The notes: generated from the letters alone by a model not told the origin. A stretch of DNA of 33,188 nucleotides from Blastocatellia bacterium (GCA_019695185.1 JAIBAN010000087.1:1-33188); one strand, 5' to 3'. Positions 1 to 8,390 are shown, counted from the stretch's first letter. Numbers and translations are program-made.

Positions 1-28
1 TGATTTCGGGTGTGATTGGTTCGGACAT
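1..28 (-). CDS. 5' end of a gene leaving the left edge (partial)
   Basis: On the minus strand an ATG at 28-26 opens a frame reading MSEPITPEI before the window ends. It is preceded by GAGGAG about 9 nt upstream, a good Shine-Dalgarno match, and points away from the next gene. Only nine residues are visible, so no product can be assigned. The call rests on the ribosome site and the open frame alone. Confidence 0.4.
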
Positions 29-158
29 CAGCAACTTCTCCTCAATTTTTGGGGGACCGATAGCCTATCCGTTTCACCCCATTCTTGCTATTGCTTCAGG
101 TTGGTAGATTATTTTCTTCCGACTCCCCAAGTACATTGGGATTCTCCCACAGGCTGAA

Positions 159-488
159 TTGATCAAGGCGGCTCAAGCCACGTTGGCGTTGGCTACCACA
201 AAAGAAACGGTATTGCTGCTGGGGGATTGTTCCGGGCTGGCAGGCGGCCATTCTTTGGTGGACCTTTTTGCCCTGGCTAAGAATCTGGGGCAGACTGACC
301 TGGGTTTCAAAGTCAAAGAGGCTGTTTTGGTGGCTGCGGATTCTCCCATGTTGAGCCAGATTCAGTTTTGGGAAACAACCTGTTTCAATCGGGGAATCTG
401 CGTGCGGATTTTCCAAGACCGGGAAGAGGCAATTGCCTGGTTATGTGGTTTTATCCCCAAGGTCGCAAAGGAAACTGAAATATCATGA
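159..488 (+). CDS. SpoIIAA/STAS-like small protein, start uncertain
   Basis: About 109 residues from a TTG at 159. The pattern of a glycine-aspartate core (LLLGDCSGLAGGH), a helix, a WETTC-NRG segment and a terminal F-DREEAIAWL resembles SpoIIAA/STAS-like domain proteins, which usually run 120-130 residues. These proteins are thought to act as small regulatory or binding domains; no substrate can be named. The frame is open back to a TAG at 105-107, and the extra residues (including YIGILPQAEL) fit the expected first strand and helix of the fold, so TTG 159 is probably too late. No ATG or GTG exists in that extension, leaving ATT at 108 or 111, or a damaged N-terminus. The stop overlaps the next gene by 4 nt (ATGA), implying translational coupling. 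Confidence 0.6.
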   Translation: MIKAAQATLALATTKETVLLLGDCSGLAGGHSLVDLFALAKNLGQTDLGFKVKEAVLVAADSPMLSQIQFWETTCFNRGICVRIFQDREEAIAWLCGFIPKVAKETEIS

Positions 489-1000
489 AGCATTACAGTG
501 TGACCTCGGCTCGGTCAGAGGATTTTTCCGAATTGGTCAACCTTTATCAAACTGTTGCTGCTGAAGAGGGTGGTTTGGCCCGAACCCAAGCTGAGATTTC
601 TGACAGTTATGTGAGCCACTTCCTGCGAAAATCACTTGAGAGTGGGGTGATACTGGTGGCCCGCGCAGCGGAAACCCAGACCCTTTTGGGGGAAATTCAT
701 TGCTATGCTTTGGGGCCGCAGGTTTTTTCCCATGTTCTGGGAGAGTTGACGATTGCCGTTCATCCAGCCAGCCAGGGGCAGGGAGTCGGCAAAGCCCTTT
801 TCACCGAACTGTTGCGGCAGGTGCAGGAAAATCGCCCGGATATTCTCCGGGTTGAGTTGATTGCCCGCGAAAGCAATCACAAAGCGATTGAGTTTTATCA
901 AAAACTGGGTTTTCACCGCGAAGGCCGCATGGTGAGTCGGATTCGCAGTGTGGACGGCGGGTTTGAAGCCGACATTCCCATGGCATGGTATCGAACCTGA
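485..1000 (+). CDS. GNAT-family N-acetyltransferase
   Basis: 171 residues, normal for a GNAT enzyme, which moves an acetyl group from acetyl-CoA to an amine. The acetyl-CoA pyrophosphate loop is visible as QGQGVGKAL at about residues 97-105, after a beta strand ending ELTIAVHP. The family's C-terminal half follows with N-KAIEFYQKLGF at about 129-140. The acceptor cannot be read from sequence. The ATG overlaps the previous stop by 4 nt, and the next gene starts 23 nt after its TGA, so the three form an operon. Confidence 0.85.
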   Translation: MKHYSVTSARSEDFSELVNLYQTVAAEEGGLARTQAEISDSYVSHFLRKSLESGVILVARAAETQTLLGEIHCYALGPQVFSHVLGELTIAVHPASQGQGVGKALFTELLRQVQENRPDILRVELIARESNHKAIEFYQKLGFHREGRMVSRIRSVDGGFEADIPMAWYRT

Positions 1001-1022
1001 CTCAATCAGAAGAGGCAAAACA

Positions 1023-1844
1023 ATGGCCACCCGTAAGAAAAAAACACCGCTGCCTTCGGTTGGTGCCGCTTTTGCTTTCAAACTTGAGGATGGCCGCTAT
1101 TCGATGTGCCGTGTTTTGCTGGATGAAACCAGCCAGCAGGCCAAAGAAATGGCCCCCAACAGTGTGCTGGTGGCCTGTTCCGCCTGGGTGGGAGAGAGTA
1201 TTCCCGAAGCGGAAAACCCGGAACTGCGGCCAATTCTGCACCTGACGCACCATTCCTGGAAGAATGAGCCTGAGCTGTGGTGGGTTTCAGACCCGGTTCC
1301 GGCGGAATTTATCCCACTTGGCATCATCCCCCCAACCAGGGAAGAACAGGAACTCGCTCGCCCCACTTACGGTTATTGGAGTTCCTTGACCTTTCAACCG
1401 CTGCTCCAATGGCGCTGGGACCACGAACGGGAAGCCGTGCTGGCTGAAGATGTCATCGAGAAACAAAAAGAGCATGAGCGATGGGAACAAAGAGCACAGG
1501 CACGGGCCAAATACCTGGCTGAAGTGACCCTGGAAGCACTTCTGGAACACCGTTTTTTCCCTGGCTGGAAGCGGTATCCGTCAAAAAAAGCCACTGCCGC
1601 CTCGCGCACCATCATGCTGGAAACGGTTCAACAACTCCTGACGCTTGGTTCCGAAGCCACGGAAAGCCAAAAGTTGGCAGTGCTGCAACACTGTATCGAG
1701 TCTTTCAATGCGATTGATGCCAAACTGAACCACTTTATCGAAACAGAAGAACGGGAAAACATTTGTGCGGAATTCGACGCCATTGTTCATGCCTGTGGGC
1801 TGGGTCATTACGACTGTCTGGCTGATACATGGCGGGAGTGGTGA
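1023..1844 (+). CDS. Conserved-looking protein of unknown function
   Basis: 273 residues from the ATG at 1023, which has AGAGG 7 nt upstream; the frame is open earlier but that part overlaps the acetyltransferase gene. I do not recognise the family. The N-terminal 110 residues (basic start, then GAAFAFKLEDGRYSMCRVL, a strand-rich segment, and WWVSDPVPAEFIPLG) have the feel of a small beta-rich domain, distantly like Imm26-type proteins, but that is a guess. A charged helical stretch follows at about 130-200 (VIEKQKEHERWEQRAQARAK), then a C-terminal helical bundle. No signal peptide, membrane segment or clear catalytic motif. It closes the three-gene operon. Confidence 0.7.
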   Translation: MATRKKKTPLPSVGAAFAFKLEDGRYSMCRVLLDETSQQAKEMAPNSVLVACSAWVGESIPEAENPELRPILHLTHHSWKNEPELWWVSDPVPAEFIPLGIIPPTREEQELARPTYGYWSSLTFQPLLQWRWDHEREAVLAEDVIEKQKEHERWEQRAQARAKYLAEVTLEALLEHRFFPGWKRYPSKKATAASRTIMLETVQQLLTLGSEATESQKLAVLQHCIESFNAIDAKLNHFIETEERENICAEFDAIVHACGLGHYDCLADTWREW

Positions 1845-1940
1845 AGAGGGCGATTGAGAAAAACACTCTCCATTTCCGGTTCATACCGTTGTGTCAGTGC
1901 CGTTTGCTCCCGCCTTAGTCTTGAGCCACAGAACGTGAGT

Positions 1941-2215
1941 TTCCGAGGAGTCTTCCGGAGGAAGACCATCTGGTAGCCAGGGTGTGAAGCGGAGCGAAAC
2001 CCCTGGAATGGGGTGTCCCAATCCGCTTGCACTCCGGCAGGAGTGCGTTCCACCGCCCGAAAAATTGGCGCAGGCACCACACAGCAAGCAGGCGCTCCTG
2101 CCGGAGCGCGGAATCATTGTGGAACCGTTTTCCAGGGGGTTCGCTCCGCTCCACACCCTGGCTATCTGAATCTGCTCCTGCCGGAGCATTTGGCATTCCT
2201 CCGGAATGCGCGAAA
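1941..2215. repeat. REP-like palindrome cluster in the 1845-2303 gap
   Basis: The 459-bp gap between convergent gene ends holds no convincing gene. It contains a 34-nt inverted repeat with two mismatches (1974-2007 against 2131-2164). Within and beside it lie short palindromes: ACTCCGGCAGGAGT at 2031-2044, GCTCCTGCCGGAGC at 2094-2107 and again at 2174-2187, and GCATTCCTCCGGAATGC at 2193-2209. A TCTTCCGGAGGAAGA palindrome lies near 1950-1965. The shared CCGGCAGGAG or CCTCCGG core repeated in both directions is typical of bacterial REP/BIME-like elements. Several short frames through it are repeat shadows. Confidence 0.75.
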
Positions 2216-2303
2216 GGAGTGACGTGCCGGTCAATGAACTTCTTATGGCTAAAGACAAGGCTTCCGCAGGCAGCACTGACACGTCAAACCGCAATTGACT
2301 GTT

Positions 2304-2906
2304 TCAGCGTGCCGTTGCCTCTGCCAGAACTTCCTTTTCAATCGGATGCGGGACAAAACAGCGGCGGCAGCGGGCTTCGTAAAGTCCTTCCGCACCCACC
2401 ACCAGACGGCTTTCGTCCGCCACCAGCCGTTGCGAGAAATTCGCCGGCGCACCGCAGACAATGCAAATGGCCTGCACTTTGGTGATGTATTCGGCAACCG
2501 CCAGCAAATGCGCCATCTGCTCAAAGGGTTTGCCCTGGTAATCCAAATCCAGCCCGGCCACGATGACCCGGCGTCCGTCATCAGCCAGTTGGCCGCAGAC
2601 TTTGACCAGTCCGAAATCAAAGAAGTGTCCTTCATCCACGCCGACCACTTCGGTGTCGGGGTCAACGAGGCGCAAAATGTCTTCGGCACAGTCGGTGTTT
2701 TGGGCTTCGAGTTGCAATCGGCTGTGCGACACGATGTGATATTCAGCGTAGCGGTTATCAATCCGGGATTTGAAAATCTGAACCTTCCGTTTGGCAATCT
2801 GGGCACGGCGCAGGCGGTTAATCAGCGTTTCAGTTTTTCCGGAAAACATGCCTCCGGCAATAACTTCAATCCAGCCAGTATGATGTGGGTGACGTTCCAA
2901 ACTCAT
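2304..2906 (-). CDS. tdk: Thymidine kinase (TK1 type)
   Basis: 200 residues. Phosphorylates thymidine to dTMP with ATP in the salvage pathway. The Walker A loop GGMFSGKT lies near residues 17-24, the Walker B-like VDEGHFF near 92-98, and the lasso/zinc region is shown by CIVCGAPANFSQR with a second pair ARCRRC, giving the four cysteines of the family zinc site. I chose ATG 2906 over an upstream ATG at 2957 because AAGGA sits 7 nt before it and the protein then begins like other TK1 enzymes; the upstream extension is low-complexity Ser/Lys. It stands alone, convergent with the operon to its left across the palindrome-rich gap. Confidence 0.95.
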   Translation of the reverse strand: MSLERHPHHTGWIEVIAGGMFSGKTETLINRLRRAQIAKRKVQIFKSRIDNRYAEYHIVSHSRLQLEAQNTDCAEDILRLVDPDTEVVGVDEGHFFDFGLVKVCGQLADDGRRVIVAGLDLDYQGKPFEQMAHLLAVAEYITKVQAICIVCGAPANFSQRLVADESRLVVGAEGLYEARCRRCFVPHPIEKEVLAEATAR

Positions 2907-3049
2907 GGGGTATTCCTTTTTGTTTTTTGATGGTGACGAGCTGCTTTTTTCTGGCAATCGGCGGCTAATCAGGCGAGAATACCACTACTTTGCAGCACCC
3001 CTCCCTGGTTTTTCAACCTTCAACTTTGAAAATTCGTCTCTGACCTCCT

Positions 3050-4459
3050 ATGGACCTTCGAATCTCTGATTTGTGGCGTTGGGATGGAAAAGTTGGCCGT
3101 GGGCCGTACATCATCATCGGCCTGGTGCTCTTTGCGTTAAAACACAACCTTGACCGCTTTACCGCGTCGTTGATTTTTCATCGGCCCTGGTCGCTCTTCA
3201 ACTATCTGATTCCGAGCGAGGCCGTCCTCAATGTCAATCAACTGCCGCGTGCTGACCTCGCGTTTTACGGCACGTTGATTGTGACCGCCCTGCCGTTTAT
3301 TTATGTCGGAGTGGTTTTGACCTTGCGGCGGCTGCGGGCCATCCATCTGCCGGTCTGGCTGGTGGTACTGTTTTTTGTGCCCCTCATCAATCTTCTCTTT
3401 TTTATCATTCTGGCCGTGTTGCCATCGCGGGACGTGGAACAGCCGCTCCATTCCCGGCAAAAAGGCCGGTTTGAAAGCTATTTTGGCCGCATGATTCCGG
3501 ACAATGCGCCGGGCAGTGCGGCCATGTCGCTCTTGATTGTGGTGCCTTTGACGGCGGCCCAAGCCTGGGGTTCGGTTTCGGTTCTCAAACAATATGGCTG
3601 GGGATTGTTTGTTGGCCTGCCGTTCATGCTGGGGTTGGCTGCGGTGGTGATTTACGGCTATCACCGCCAACGCAGCTTTGGCAGTTGCCTGCTGGTGGCC
3701 CTGCTTTCGATTGGATTGTTGGGAGTGGCGCTGGTGGCCCTGGCGGTCGAGGGCGTGTTTTGCATTGCGATGGCGGCTCCGATTGGCTTTGTGCTGGGGC
3801 TGTTTGGCGGGGCCATCGGGTATTTGATTCAGCTCCGCCCCTATCAGCAGTACGGTGATGCGCCCCGGATTCTGCTGGTTTTGATTTTTTCACTTCCGGT
3901 TTTAATGGGCGCGGAGTCACGACACCCAAGCGAACCACCGCTGATTCCTGTCCGCACCGCCGTCGAAATCAATGCCCCGCCGGAAACAGTCTGGAAACAT
4001 GTGGTTTCGTTTTCCGAACTGCCCCCACCCGACGGCATGCTTTTCAAAATCGGGGTGGCGTTTCCGCTGCGGGCTGAAATCAAAGGTCAGGGCGTCGGAG
4101 CCGTGCGGCACTGTGTTTTTTCCACCGGACCTTTTGTGGAGCCCATTGAAGTCTGGGACGAACCCCGCCTGCTCAAGTTTTCCGTCACTTCCCAGCCGCC
4201 GGCCATGAAGGAATGGACGCCCTATTCCGACATTCACCCGCCCCACATTGATAATTATCTGGTTTCCGAAGGCGGTCAGTTCCTGTTGACGGCTTTGCCC
4301 AACGGACGCACCCGGCTGGAAGGCACCACCTGGTACCGGCACCAAATCTGGCCGGTCGCTTATTGGCAGGTTTGGTCGGACCTGATTATTCACAAAATCC
4401 ACCTGCGGGTGCTTGACCACGTGAAAAACCTTTCAGAGCAGGATGTGAAGCGGTCATGA
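3050..4459 (+). CDS. DUF805 membrane protein fused to an SRPBCC domain
   Basis: 469 residues. The first ~130 match the DUF805 pattern: a short cytosolic start with W-WDGKVGRGPY, then several hydrophobic helices with LTLRRLRAI and a PLINLLFFIILAV segment. More transmembrane helices follow to about residue 285. The last ~170 residues form a soluble domain starting RTAVEINAPPETVWKHVVSF, the usual opening of a polyketide-cyclase/START-like SRPBCC domain, ending with an amphipathic C-terminal helix. SRPBCC domains bind hydrophobic ligands; the ligand is unknown. The fusion is unusual as far as I know. The stop overlaps the next gene by 4 nt (ATGA), so the two are likely co-translated. Confidence 0.75.
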   Translation: MDLRISDLWRWDGKVGRGPYIIIGLVLFALKHNLDRFTASLIFHRPWSLFNYLIPSEAVLNVNQLPRADLAFYGTLIVTALPFIYVGVVLTLRRLRAIHLPVWLVVLFFVPLINLLFFIILAVLPSRDVEQPLHSRQKGRFESYFGRMIPDNAPGSAAMSLLIVVPLTAAQAWGSVSVLKQYGWGLFVGLPFMLGLAAVVIYGYHRQRSFGSCLLVALLSIGLLGVALVALAVEGVFCIAMAAPIGFVLGLFGGAIGYLIQLRPYQQYGDAPRILLVLIFSLPVLMGAESRHPSEPPLIPVRTAVEINAPPETVWKHVVSFSELPPPDGMLFKIGVAFPLRAEIKGQGVGAVRHCVFSTGPFVEPIEVWDEPRLLKFSVTSQPPAMKEWTPYSDIHPPHIDNYLVSEGGQFLLTALPNGRTRLEGTTWYRHQIWPVAYWQVWSDLIIHKIHLRVLDHVKNLSEQDVKRS

Positions 4460-5025
4460 AATTTCGGGAATATGTTCGTGACGAAATTTTCACGATTGAG
4501 GACGTTTGCACCCCTGAGGAATGTGCCGCCTTTATCGAAAGAGCCGAGGGCATCGGGTTTGCCGATGCCCCCATCACCACGGGAGCGGGTTTTGTCATTC
4601 GCAAGGATGTGCGCAACAACACCCGCGTCATGCTGGATGATTTTGATTTGGCGGACATGCTCTGGAAACGGGTCGCCCGGTTTATGCCCGAAAAAATGGA
4701 AGCCATGGTGCCGCTGGGCCTGAACGAACGATTTCGCTTCTACCGGTATGATATCGGTCAATACTTTGCCCCGCACCTGGACGGCTGTTTCCGGCGCGGC
4801 AATGGCGAAGAAAGCCTGCTCACCTTCATGCTTTATCTGAATGACGAATATGTGGGGGGCGAAACCAATTTTGACCTTCGTCACCCTTACGGCGAAATCA
4901 AAATCCTGGGCAAAACCGGGATGGTTTTATGCTTTTTCCACTATCTGCGACATGAAGGGGCGGAAGTTCTGGTGGGGCGCAAGTACGTGCTGCGAACGGA
5001 TGTCATGTTCAGGACTAAGGACTGA
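4456..5025 (+). CDS. 2OG-Fe(II) oxygenase, prolyl-4-hydroxylase-like
   Basis: 189 residues. Fe(II)/2-oxoglutarate dioxygenases hydroxylate peptide or small-molecule substrates. The iron ligands are visible as H-x-D in APHLDG (about residues 104-109) and the distal His in YLRHEGAEV (about 155-163). The 2OG-binding basic residue fits the RKYVLRTDV segment that follows. FRFYRYDIGQYF and MLYLNDEYVGGET are the surrounding conserved strands. The substrate is not determined. It overlaps the membrane protein upstream by 4 nt. The last codons and stop lie inside the repeat array at 5011-5040, so its C-terminal RTKD is repeat-derived. Confidence 0.85.
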   Translation: MKFREYVRDEIFTIEDVCTPEECAAFIERAEGIGFADAPITTGAGFVIRKDVRNNTRVMLDDFDLADMLWKRVARFMPEKMEAMVPLGLNERFRFYRYDIGQYFAPHLDGCFRRGNGEESLLTFMLYLNDEYVGGETNFDLRHPYGEIKILGKTGMVLCFFHYLRHEGAEVLVGRKYVLRTDVMFRTKD

Positions 5026-5137
5026 GGACTGAGGACTGAGAAAAGCAAAAAACAAATAGCTCCCCGATTTTGCAGCGTTTGGAGATTGATTTTCCTTACT
5101 CAGTTTTCAGTTTTCAGTCCTCAGTCCTCAGTCCTCA
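5011..5137. repeat. Paired inverted 7-bp arrays (unit AGGACTG), convergent gap
   Basis: Arm one at 5011-5040 is (A)GGACTGA repeated with period 7. Arm two at 5101-5137 is TCAGTCC repeated. A core of 22 nt is exactly complementary between them, with a loop of about 70 nt. Arm one contains the stop codon of the oxygenase gene (5023-5025). Arm two abuts the stop of the VWA gene on the other strand (5138-5140). Both genes therefore read a G-rich arm first after their stop. Confidence 0.9.
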
Positions 5138-6262
5138 TCACTTGGCAAAATATCCTTCCCGCGCCCAAAGCCGCACCTGATTGCGTTTGCATTCGACTCT
5201 GGTGGTGTGGAATTTGTTGTCATGCGGGTCGCCCGGCGGGGTGTAGCCAATGCTGTAGCGTTGGTGCAGTTCATTGGCGATTTCCACATAACTGCCGGCA
5301 ATATCGTTATCTCTGGTGGGGAAGAGAACTCGCCCACCCGTCCGCTCGGCCAAATCAATCATGGCTTTTTCCGAGGCTTTCAAACGGTCGCGTTGCGCTC
5401 GTGCCAGCAACCGGTCACTGGCCGGTGCTTTGTCATAGTTGAGCACCCGTTCAACTGATTCCAGTTCCACCCTGGAGCGCGAAATCACATAGATACTGAT
5501 TTCCGCCCGGAGGGCTTCCGTGACAGCCTGATTCAGTTGGGTATAGCGGCTGTTGGTATCATCGCCATCCGTCAACAGCACAATACAGCGGCGGTTGGCA
5601 TTGATGCCCAGCGGCAACGCATCAGGATTGGAGGAGGCTGCCCGGCGGGGGCGGTTGTCCCCCTGGTCACCCACTGGGGTGGAGTAAAAACCGGTGGACA
5701 CTGTGCGAATGGCGTCATACAGCGCCGTATTGCCACTGGCCTCCAGTGCGCGCAGGGCTGCCGAGACGGTTTTTCGCTCGGATATTGTGGCCGGAACCCA
5801 ATCCGACATCCGTTCCGCCCGGTCGGAAAAAGACCAGACCGATACCCGGTCGGTTGGATTCAGGCTGTTCACAAATTGATAGGCGGATTCCTGCAAGGCG
5901 CTTAATTCTTCGCGGACACTGCGGCTGGTATCCAGGAGCAGAACCACGTCCACCGGGGTTTTATCCAATCCGTAGTAGGTAATGGGGACTTCCTGTTCGT
6001 CCTCAAAAAGCCGGAAATCCTCGGTCCGTAAATCCGTCACAATCCGGTTTTTCTGGTCACGGACTGAAATCGGAATTGAAACCACGTGGGTTTCAATCTT
6101 GAGTGCTGGTTCATCCTGTTGCGGGGAGGCAGCCGGAACACCGGGCAATACAGGGCGTATCGGACTCGAAAGCCCACCGGTCACCAGAAACGGAAGCAGG
6201 AAGAAACTGAGAAACCGACCTCTTCCAAGTGATTTTCCCAGGAACGAAGGATTGGCCCACAT
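5138..6262 (-). CDS. VWA-domain protein of the acidobacterial VWFA-related type
   Basis: 374 residues. An N-terminal hydrophobic stretch (about 17-32) looks like a signal peptide or anchor, so the protein is probably exported. A beta-rich segment around 50-105 (IPISVRDQKNRIVTDLRTEDF-LFEDE) precedes the VWA domain, as in the acidobacterial VWFA-related family. The metal-ion adhesion site is visible: DTSRS near residue 111, a Thr in NTALYDAI, and the LLTDGDD strand. A conserved YSIGYTP motif lies near the C-terminus. The function is unknown; VWA domains bind proteins through a divalent metal. AAGGAG is 8 nt before the ATG. It lies 51 nt downstream of the DUF309 gene. Confidence 0.9.
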   Translation of the reverse strand: MWANPSFLGKSLGRGRFLSFFLLPFLVTGGLSSPIRPVLPGVPAASPQQDEPALKIETHVVSIPISVRDQKNRIVTDLRTEDFRLFEDEQEVPITYYGLDKTPVDVVLLLDTSRSVREELSALQESAYQFVNSLNPTDRVSVWSFSDRAERMSDWVPATISERKTVSAALRALEASGNTALYDAIRTVSTGFYSTPVGDQGDNRPRRAASSNPDALPLGINANRRCIVLLTDGDDTNSRYTQLNQAVTEALRAEISIYVISRSRVELESVERVLNYDKAPASDRLLARAQRDRLKASEKAMIDLAERTGGRVLFPTRDNDIAGSYVEIANELHQRYSIGYTPPGDPHDNKFHTTRVECKRNQVRLWAREGYFAK

Positions 6263-6313
6263 ACGACAACTCCTTTTTGCGTCTTGACGATTACCCCTGA
6301 CCTTTGCTTTTGA

Positions 6314-7099
6314 TTACCGGTGCTTGCGTGGCACATCCGGAAAGCGATTGACAAGCGGAATGGTTGGCCAGGCAATCGGTTCGCCAAGTGGTGCCCTCAG
6401 TGCTTTTTCAGAAGTGAGAACCAATTGGGAAACATCAATCCAATCGGTTTCGGCTCCGGTTTCCAGGTTTCGGCGAGCCTTTTCCCACATGATTTGGGAT
6501 GATTTCTGGCGACCTTTCAACCGATGTATATGGGCTCCGCACAGTTGTATCAAGCCTTGCATCAAAGATTGCTCACAGCCTGCTTCAAGTCGCATCCAGA
6601 GTGATTCCCAGTCTTCGTGAGCCGCATAAAATTCACCACAGTGAAAGAGGTCAACGCCTTTGACGAGTCCCAGCCGGAGATGCGGCCAGTTATCCGCCAA
6701 GGTGGAACCGGCAGGTACGGCACATTCCGTGTCAACACTGGTTTGATATTCCCGCCAGGCTTGGGCGACCTGGGCGTGAGGCGTACCCGTGGCCAGCCAA
6801 CGCACCACCAGACCGGGCCGATAGGGAACCACTTCCTCCAAGTGTAAAAAACGGGAGGATTCCTTGGTCAGACAACACCCATCAATCCGAACCCGCATCC
6901 AGCAGGGAGGTTCCTCCTGGAAGACAAACATTGGCTTTTTGCCCAGCCGGGCCGCAATTTTGGCGGCATGGTGGTCAAGAAAATGGAGGTCGCTGATATC
7001 TGTCAGGGAAAAAGCAATCCGTGCCGCCGCTTTTTCAGCGACTGAGCTATCCTTGAGCGGTAATAAATCACTAAATGCGTCCCAGGTAATGGGATTCAT
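6314..7099 (-). CDS. DUF309-domain protein
   Basis: 261 residues. The C-terminal half carries the DUF309 signature: GVDLFHCGEFYAAHEDWESLW at about residues 148-168, then MQGLIQLCGAHIHRLKGR and WEKARRNLE. The His/Glu pattern of this all-helical fold suggests metal binding, but no activity is established. The N-terminal ~130 residues form a separate domain I do not recognise, with CWMRVRIDGCCLT in the middle. DUF309 proteins are often 100-200 residues, so the N-terminal part is an addition. The start has only a weak AGGA about 14 nt upstream. Probably co-transcribed with the VWA gene downstream. Confidence 0.8.
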   Translation of the reverse strand: MNPITWDAFSDLLPLKDSSVAEKAAARIAFSLTDISDLHFLDHHAAKIAARLGKKPMFVFQEEPPCWMRVRIDGCCLTKESSRFLHLEEVVPYRPGLVVRWLATGTPHAQVAQAWREYQTSVDTECAVPAGSTLADNWPHLRLGLVKGVDLFHCGEFYAAHEDWESLWMRLEAGCEQSLMQGLIQLCGAHIHRLKGRQKSSQIMWEKARRNLETGAETDWIDVSQLVLTSEKALRAPLGEPIAWPTIPLVNRFPDVPRKHR

Positions 7100-7131
7100 G
7101 GGGTTATAAAATCCTAATGTGGAATCGAACA

Positions 7132-7286
7132 GCCTTGGGAGTCTTGGGAGTCTTGGGAGTCTTGGGAGTCAAATCCAAGTGACAGGGTGACCAGTGACAG
7201 GCGACCAGTGAAAAACCCCATCCCGGTTTCCTGTTACAGTGACTCCCAAGATTCCCAAGACTCCCAAGACTCCCAAGACTCTTGAA
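7132..7286. repeat. Paired inverted 9-bp arrays (unit CTTGGGAGT)
   Basis: Arm one at 7132-7170 is CTTGGGAGT repeated about four times. Arm two at 7242-7286 is the complement, ACTCCCAAG with variants ATTCCCAAG, also about four units. Loop about 70 nt, itself containing two CCAGTGACAG copies. The element lies between the fmt stop (7291) and the DUF309 start (7099). Read in the fmt direction, the G-rich arm follows the stop by a few bases. No T-run follows. Confidence 0.92.
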
Positions 7287-7290
7287 GGCT

Positions 7291-8250
7291 TTATAGAGCA
7301 TCCGTTGCCGTTAGACCAAACCGTATTCCCGGAGCCAGTCGCATTCCGTTGAGGAAATCGCGGGCTCCAAGCCGTTTGCGGCCTTCAAGCTGAAGTTCTT
7401 CAAGTTGAAGAACCGTCCCTTCGCCACAGGTCACCAGCAGGCTGGTTGGGGTCTGTGTGAGAAAGGTTCCGGGAGCGGCTGAATCGGTGCTCCCTGCTGC
7501 ACCAGGATGTGCTTTCCAAATCACCAGCCGGGTTCCGTCCAGGGTTGTGTACCCACCAGGCCAGGGTTGAAAGGCTCGAATTCGACAGGCAATCAGTTCT
7601 GCCGGCAGGTTCCAGTCAATCAGGCCGTCTTCGCGTTTCAGAATGGGGGCAAAGGTGGCCTGTGAATGGTCCTGCGGGGTTCGTGTGAGGGTTCCGGCTG
7701 CCAATGACTGCAAGACCTGCGACAACGCGTCTGCGCCGATGTGAGACAGTCGCTCACCAAGGGTGACGGCGGTTTCCTCGCGGGAAATCCAGCATTCGGT
7801 CTGAAGCAGAATGTCGCCGGTGTCCAGTCCCGCGTCCATCTGCATGACGGTCACTCCGGTCACCCCTTCGTTGTTGGCAATCACCCAGTTGACCGGCGCA
7901 GCCCCGCGATACTTGGGAAGCAGGGAAAAATGGACATTCAAACAGCCATGTTGGGGCGTGTCCAGCAGGTGCTGCGGCAAAATCCGGCCATAGGCGACCA
8001 CCACCGCCACATCGGCCTGAAGGCTTTTGAAATGCTCGTGCATTTCGGGGGTTTTGATTTTGGTCGGCTGAAAGACCGGCAGATGGTGTTCCAGTGCCAG
8101 TTCCTTGACTGGCGGGGCCGTCAGTTTGTTGCCCCGACCGGCGGGCCGGTCAGGTTGGGTAAAGACACCGACCACTTCGTGTCCGTCGGCTAAAATCTGT
8201 TCCAATGTCGGCAACGCCATGGCTGGCGTGCCCATGAAAATAATTCGCAT
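7291..8250 (-). CDS. fmt: Methionyl-tRNA formyltransferase
   Basis: 319 residues, the usual length. Transfers a formyl group from 10-formyl-THF to Met-tRNA(fMet) for translation initiation. The N-terminal catalytic domain starts MRIIFMGTPAMALP, and SLLPKYRGAAPVNW carries the signature just after the catalytic N-x-H (LNVHFS). The catalytic Asp lies in MDAGLDTGDIL. The C-terminal tRNA-binding domain begins near residue 205 (IDWNLPAELIACRIRAFQPWPG). The ribosome site is weak. It stands alone between two repeat-bearing gaps; the usual partner def is not in the window. Confidence 0.97.
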   Translation of the reverse strand: MRIIFMGTPAMALPTLEQILADGHEVVGVFTQPDRPAGRGNKLTAPPVKELALEHHLPVFQPTKIKTPEMHEHFKSLQADVAVVVAYGRILPQHLLDTPQHGCLNVHFSLLPKYRGAAPVNWVIANNEGVTGVTVMQMDAGLDTGDILLQTECWISREETAVTLGERLSHIGADALSQVLQSLAAGTLTRTPQDHSQATFAPILKREDGLIDWNLPAELIACRIRAFQPWPGGYTTLDGTRLVIWKAHPGAAGSTDSAAPGTFLTQTPTSLLVTCGEGTVLQLEELQLEGRKRLGARDFLNGMRLAPGIRFGLTATDAL

Positions 8251-8358
8251 GACGAGAGGTCTATCACTCCAAGGAGGTAAATGCGGGTTTCGGGCCGATG
8301 TAATTTTGAGCTCTGAGGTTTGAGTTTATTTCAGAATCTCAAAGGTTCAATCTGTGAA

Positions 8359-8380
8359 GCACCCGGCACCCGGCACCCGG
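8359..8380. repeat. Single 7-bp array (unit GCACCCG), unpaired arm
   Basis: Three copies of GCACCCG sit 10 nt downstream of the stop of the DUF4388 gene, which reads on the minus strand. In the sense direction of that gene the unit is CGGGTGC, G-rich, as in all other gaps. No matching inverted arm is present before the fmt start, so this looks like a half element. Confidence 0.65.
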
Positions 8381-8390
8381 AAAGAGAAGG

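Noticed and set aside
2013..2485. Open frames across the palindrome cluster
   Set aside because: Their sequence is made of the repeated palindromes and continues into the antisense strand of tdk.
8271..8316. Perfect AAGGAGGT followed by ATG on the plus strand
   Set aside because: The spacing is only 2 nt and the frame closes after 11 codons; it lies in the fmt upstream region.
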